Position numbers and translations under genes: made by a program. From assembly GCA_047638695.1 (NCBI GenBank), contig JBLINY010000115.1, positions 1-13,773 on the forward strand: a DNA stretch of 13,773 nt, written 5' to 3'. Source of the DNA: JAHECQ01 sp047638695. GTDB taxonomy: Bacteria; Actinomycetota; Acidimicrobiia; Acidimicrobiales; SZUA-35. Numbering within the stretch: position 1 is the first letter of the stretch; every line of letters starts with the position of its first letter. Shown piece by piece: positions 13,122 through 13,773 of this stretch. The notes under the pieces are model-generated. The model searched no databases. It was given only the letters and a program-made list of their open reading frames with translations, and was not told the origin of the DNA.

Positions 13122-13773
13122 GATTGTGTCGTTTCCTTATTTTTGTTACGGGGATTGGTACGGGTTGCTCCACTGCTACGGGGTTGAGCCCGTTCGCTGG
13201 AACGCCCGGCTTCAGCCGGGCGTTCTACCTCGGGCCGAAACCCAAGGAAGATCACTGTGGCGGCTACTACGCCAGCCACCGTCTGCGCCAGAACCCAACC
13301 ATCGATGGCAGGAGGGTCGAGTACGTGGCGCACGTACTGAAAGATCACGAGGATGCCGGACATCAACAGCCCACTGGCCCAACCGTCGAGCAGCTTCTGC
13401 TCGTCTCTGTGGCGAATCAGACCAATCATCACAGCCAGACAGCTGGCCAATACGGCGAAGGCAGTGGACCAGGTGAGCACGGTCACGAACACATCACGGG
13501 TCGCCAGAATGGCGACGTGAGGGATGACCTTGTAGGCAAATCGGATCTGAAGGATCGCTCCCTCGGCATTGGCAATGAGAATGGCGCTGAGCGCTTGGGT
13601 CAGAAAGAGTGCCGATGCGGCCCGAAGCGAGCCCCGCACCATCGGTGCGTAGTCCTCCTCAGGTGAAACGTCGACGACCTCGGCAACGGGCTCGGACCAA
13701 CGTGCCGACCGAGGAGTAACCAGTGGCTCCACCGCCGTCTTAGGCAGGCGGTACTGGATTGGATTCCCTTCGT
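13118..13773 (-). CDS. Multi-pass membrane protein of unknown function (start outside or at window edge)
   Basis: The leftward frame stays open to the right edge and reads plausibly through it (NPIQYRLPKTA before GTG 13732), so the true start is probably outside; GTG 13732 would give 204 residues. Four hydrophobic segments are visible: near SAILIANAEGAI, the long VAILATRDVFVTVLTWSTAF to SCLAVMIGLI, LLMSGILVIFQYV, and AQTVAGVVAATVIFLGF. The protein ends in a polar Arg/Ser/Asn tail that contains an 11-bp perfect palindrome at DNA level. No family is recognised. Its stop overlaps the ATG of the secreted-protein gene by four bases, so it may be a partner in export, anchoring or assembly of that protein, though this rests on position alone. 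Confidence 0.7.
   Translation of the reverse strand, partial: EGNPIQYRLPKTAVEPLVTPRSARWSEPVAEVVDVSPEEDYAPMVRGSLRAASALFLTQALSAILIANAEGAILQIRFAYKVIPHVAILATRDVFVTVLTWSTAFAVLASCLAVMIGLIRHRDEQKLLDGWASGLLMSGILVIFQYVRHVLDPPAIDGWVLAQTVAGVVAATVIFLGFRPEVERPAEAGRSSERAQPRSSGATRTNPRNKNKETTQS
13200..13225. repeat. Perfect 11-bp inverted repeat with 4-base loop
   Basis: GAACGCCCGGC and GCCGGGCGTTC flank the loop ttca (tgaa on the minus strand). The stem is perfect and very GC-rich, and lies within the coding tail of the membrane-protein gene, 79 bp before the start of the coupled secreted-protein gene. There is no T-run on either strand. It could slow or stop transcription between the two genes, protect mRNA, or be a mobile palindromic element; the sequence alone does not decide. 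Confidence 0.85.

Noticed and set aside
1..13773. Genomic island or mobile element
   Set aside because: No transposase, integrase, tRNA, terminal inverted repeats or clear shift in base composition was seen; the genes look like ordinary chromosomal content.

Overview
The window reads as a chromosomal segment of a high-GC Gram-positive, most likely an actinomycete of the Acidimicrobiia type. The sequence-level reasons are uniformly high-GC genes with GTG and TTG starts, two luciferase-like flavin oxidoreductases of the kind that use coenzyme F420 in actinomycetes, an MshB-like PIG-L deacetylase (mycothiol family), and a DUF6159-type membrane protein. The placement is inference; no rRNA or other marker gene is present. 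No transposase, integrase, tRNA, CRISPR array or phage gene was seen. Genes are tightly packed and no gene-free stretch exceeds 300 bases.

Layout, left to right. (1) 2-760 (+) is the C-terminal part of a thiamine-diphosphate enzyme cut by the left edge. It converges on a leftward pair at 2521-806: a DUF6159-like membrane protein followed by a PIG-L deacetylase. (2) 2696-6102 (+) is a complete ABC importer operon: lipoprotein binding protein, ATPase, and a permease in which two PhnE-like halves are fused into one chain. The family is phosphonate/phosphite/selenate-like. (3) 7665-6124 (-) is a two-gene unit, a carboxymuconolactone-decarboxylase-like protein and a luciferase-like oxidoreductase. 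(4) 7752-10174 (+) holds two tandem coiled-coil paralogues, one with a predicted DNA-binding head, followed by a GNAT/BioF2-like acyltransferase. (5) 10234-12320 (+) holds a second F420-type oxidoreductase, a small one-helix membrane protein, and a YihY/BrkB membrane protein coupled to it by an ATGA overlap. (6) 13773-12429 (-) is a membrane protein, open at the right edge, coupled by ATGA to a secreted two-cysteine protein of probable beta-sandwich fold.

Three points stand out. First, five different short tandem repeats (units of 15, 15, 16, 16 and 18 bp) all sit at gene ends or just ahead of gene starts. Two of them are in frame and lengthen C-terminal tails in 5-residue steps. Second, the coiled-coil paralogue pair plus acyltransferase is an uncharacterised module. 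Third, the secreted protein and its coupled membrane partner are an uncharacterised export or surface pair. None of these can be called a new system from sequence alone; the decisive searches are given with each finding.
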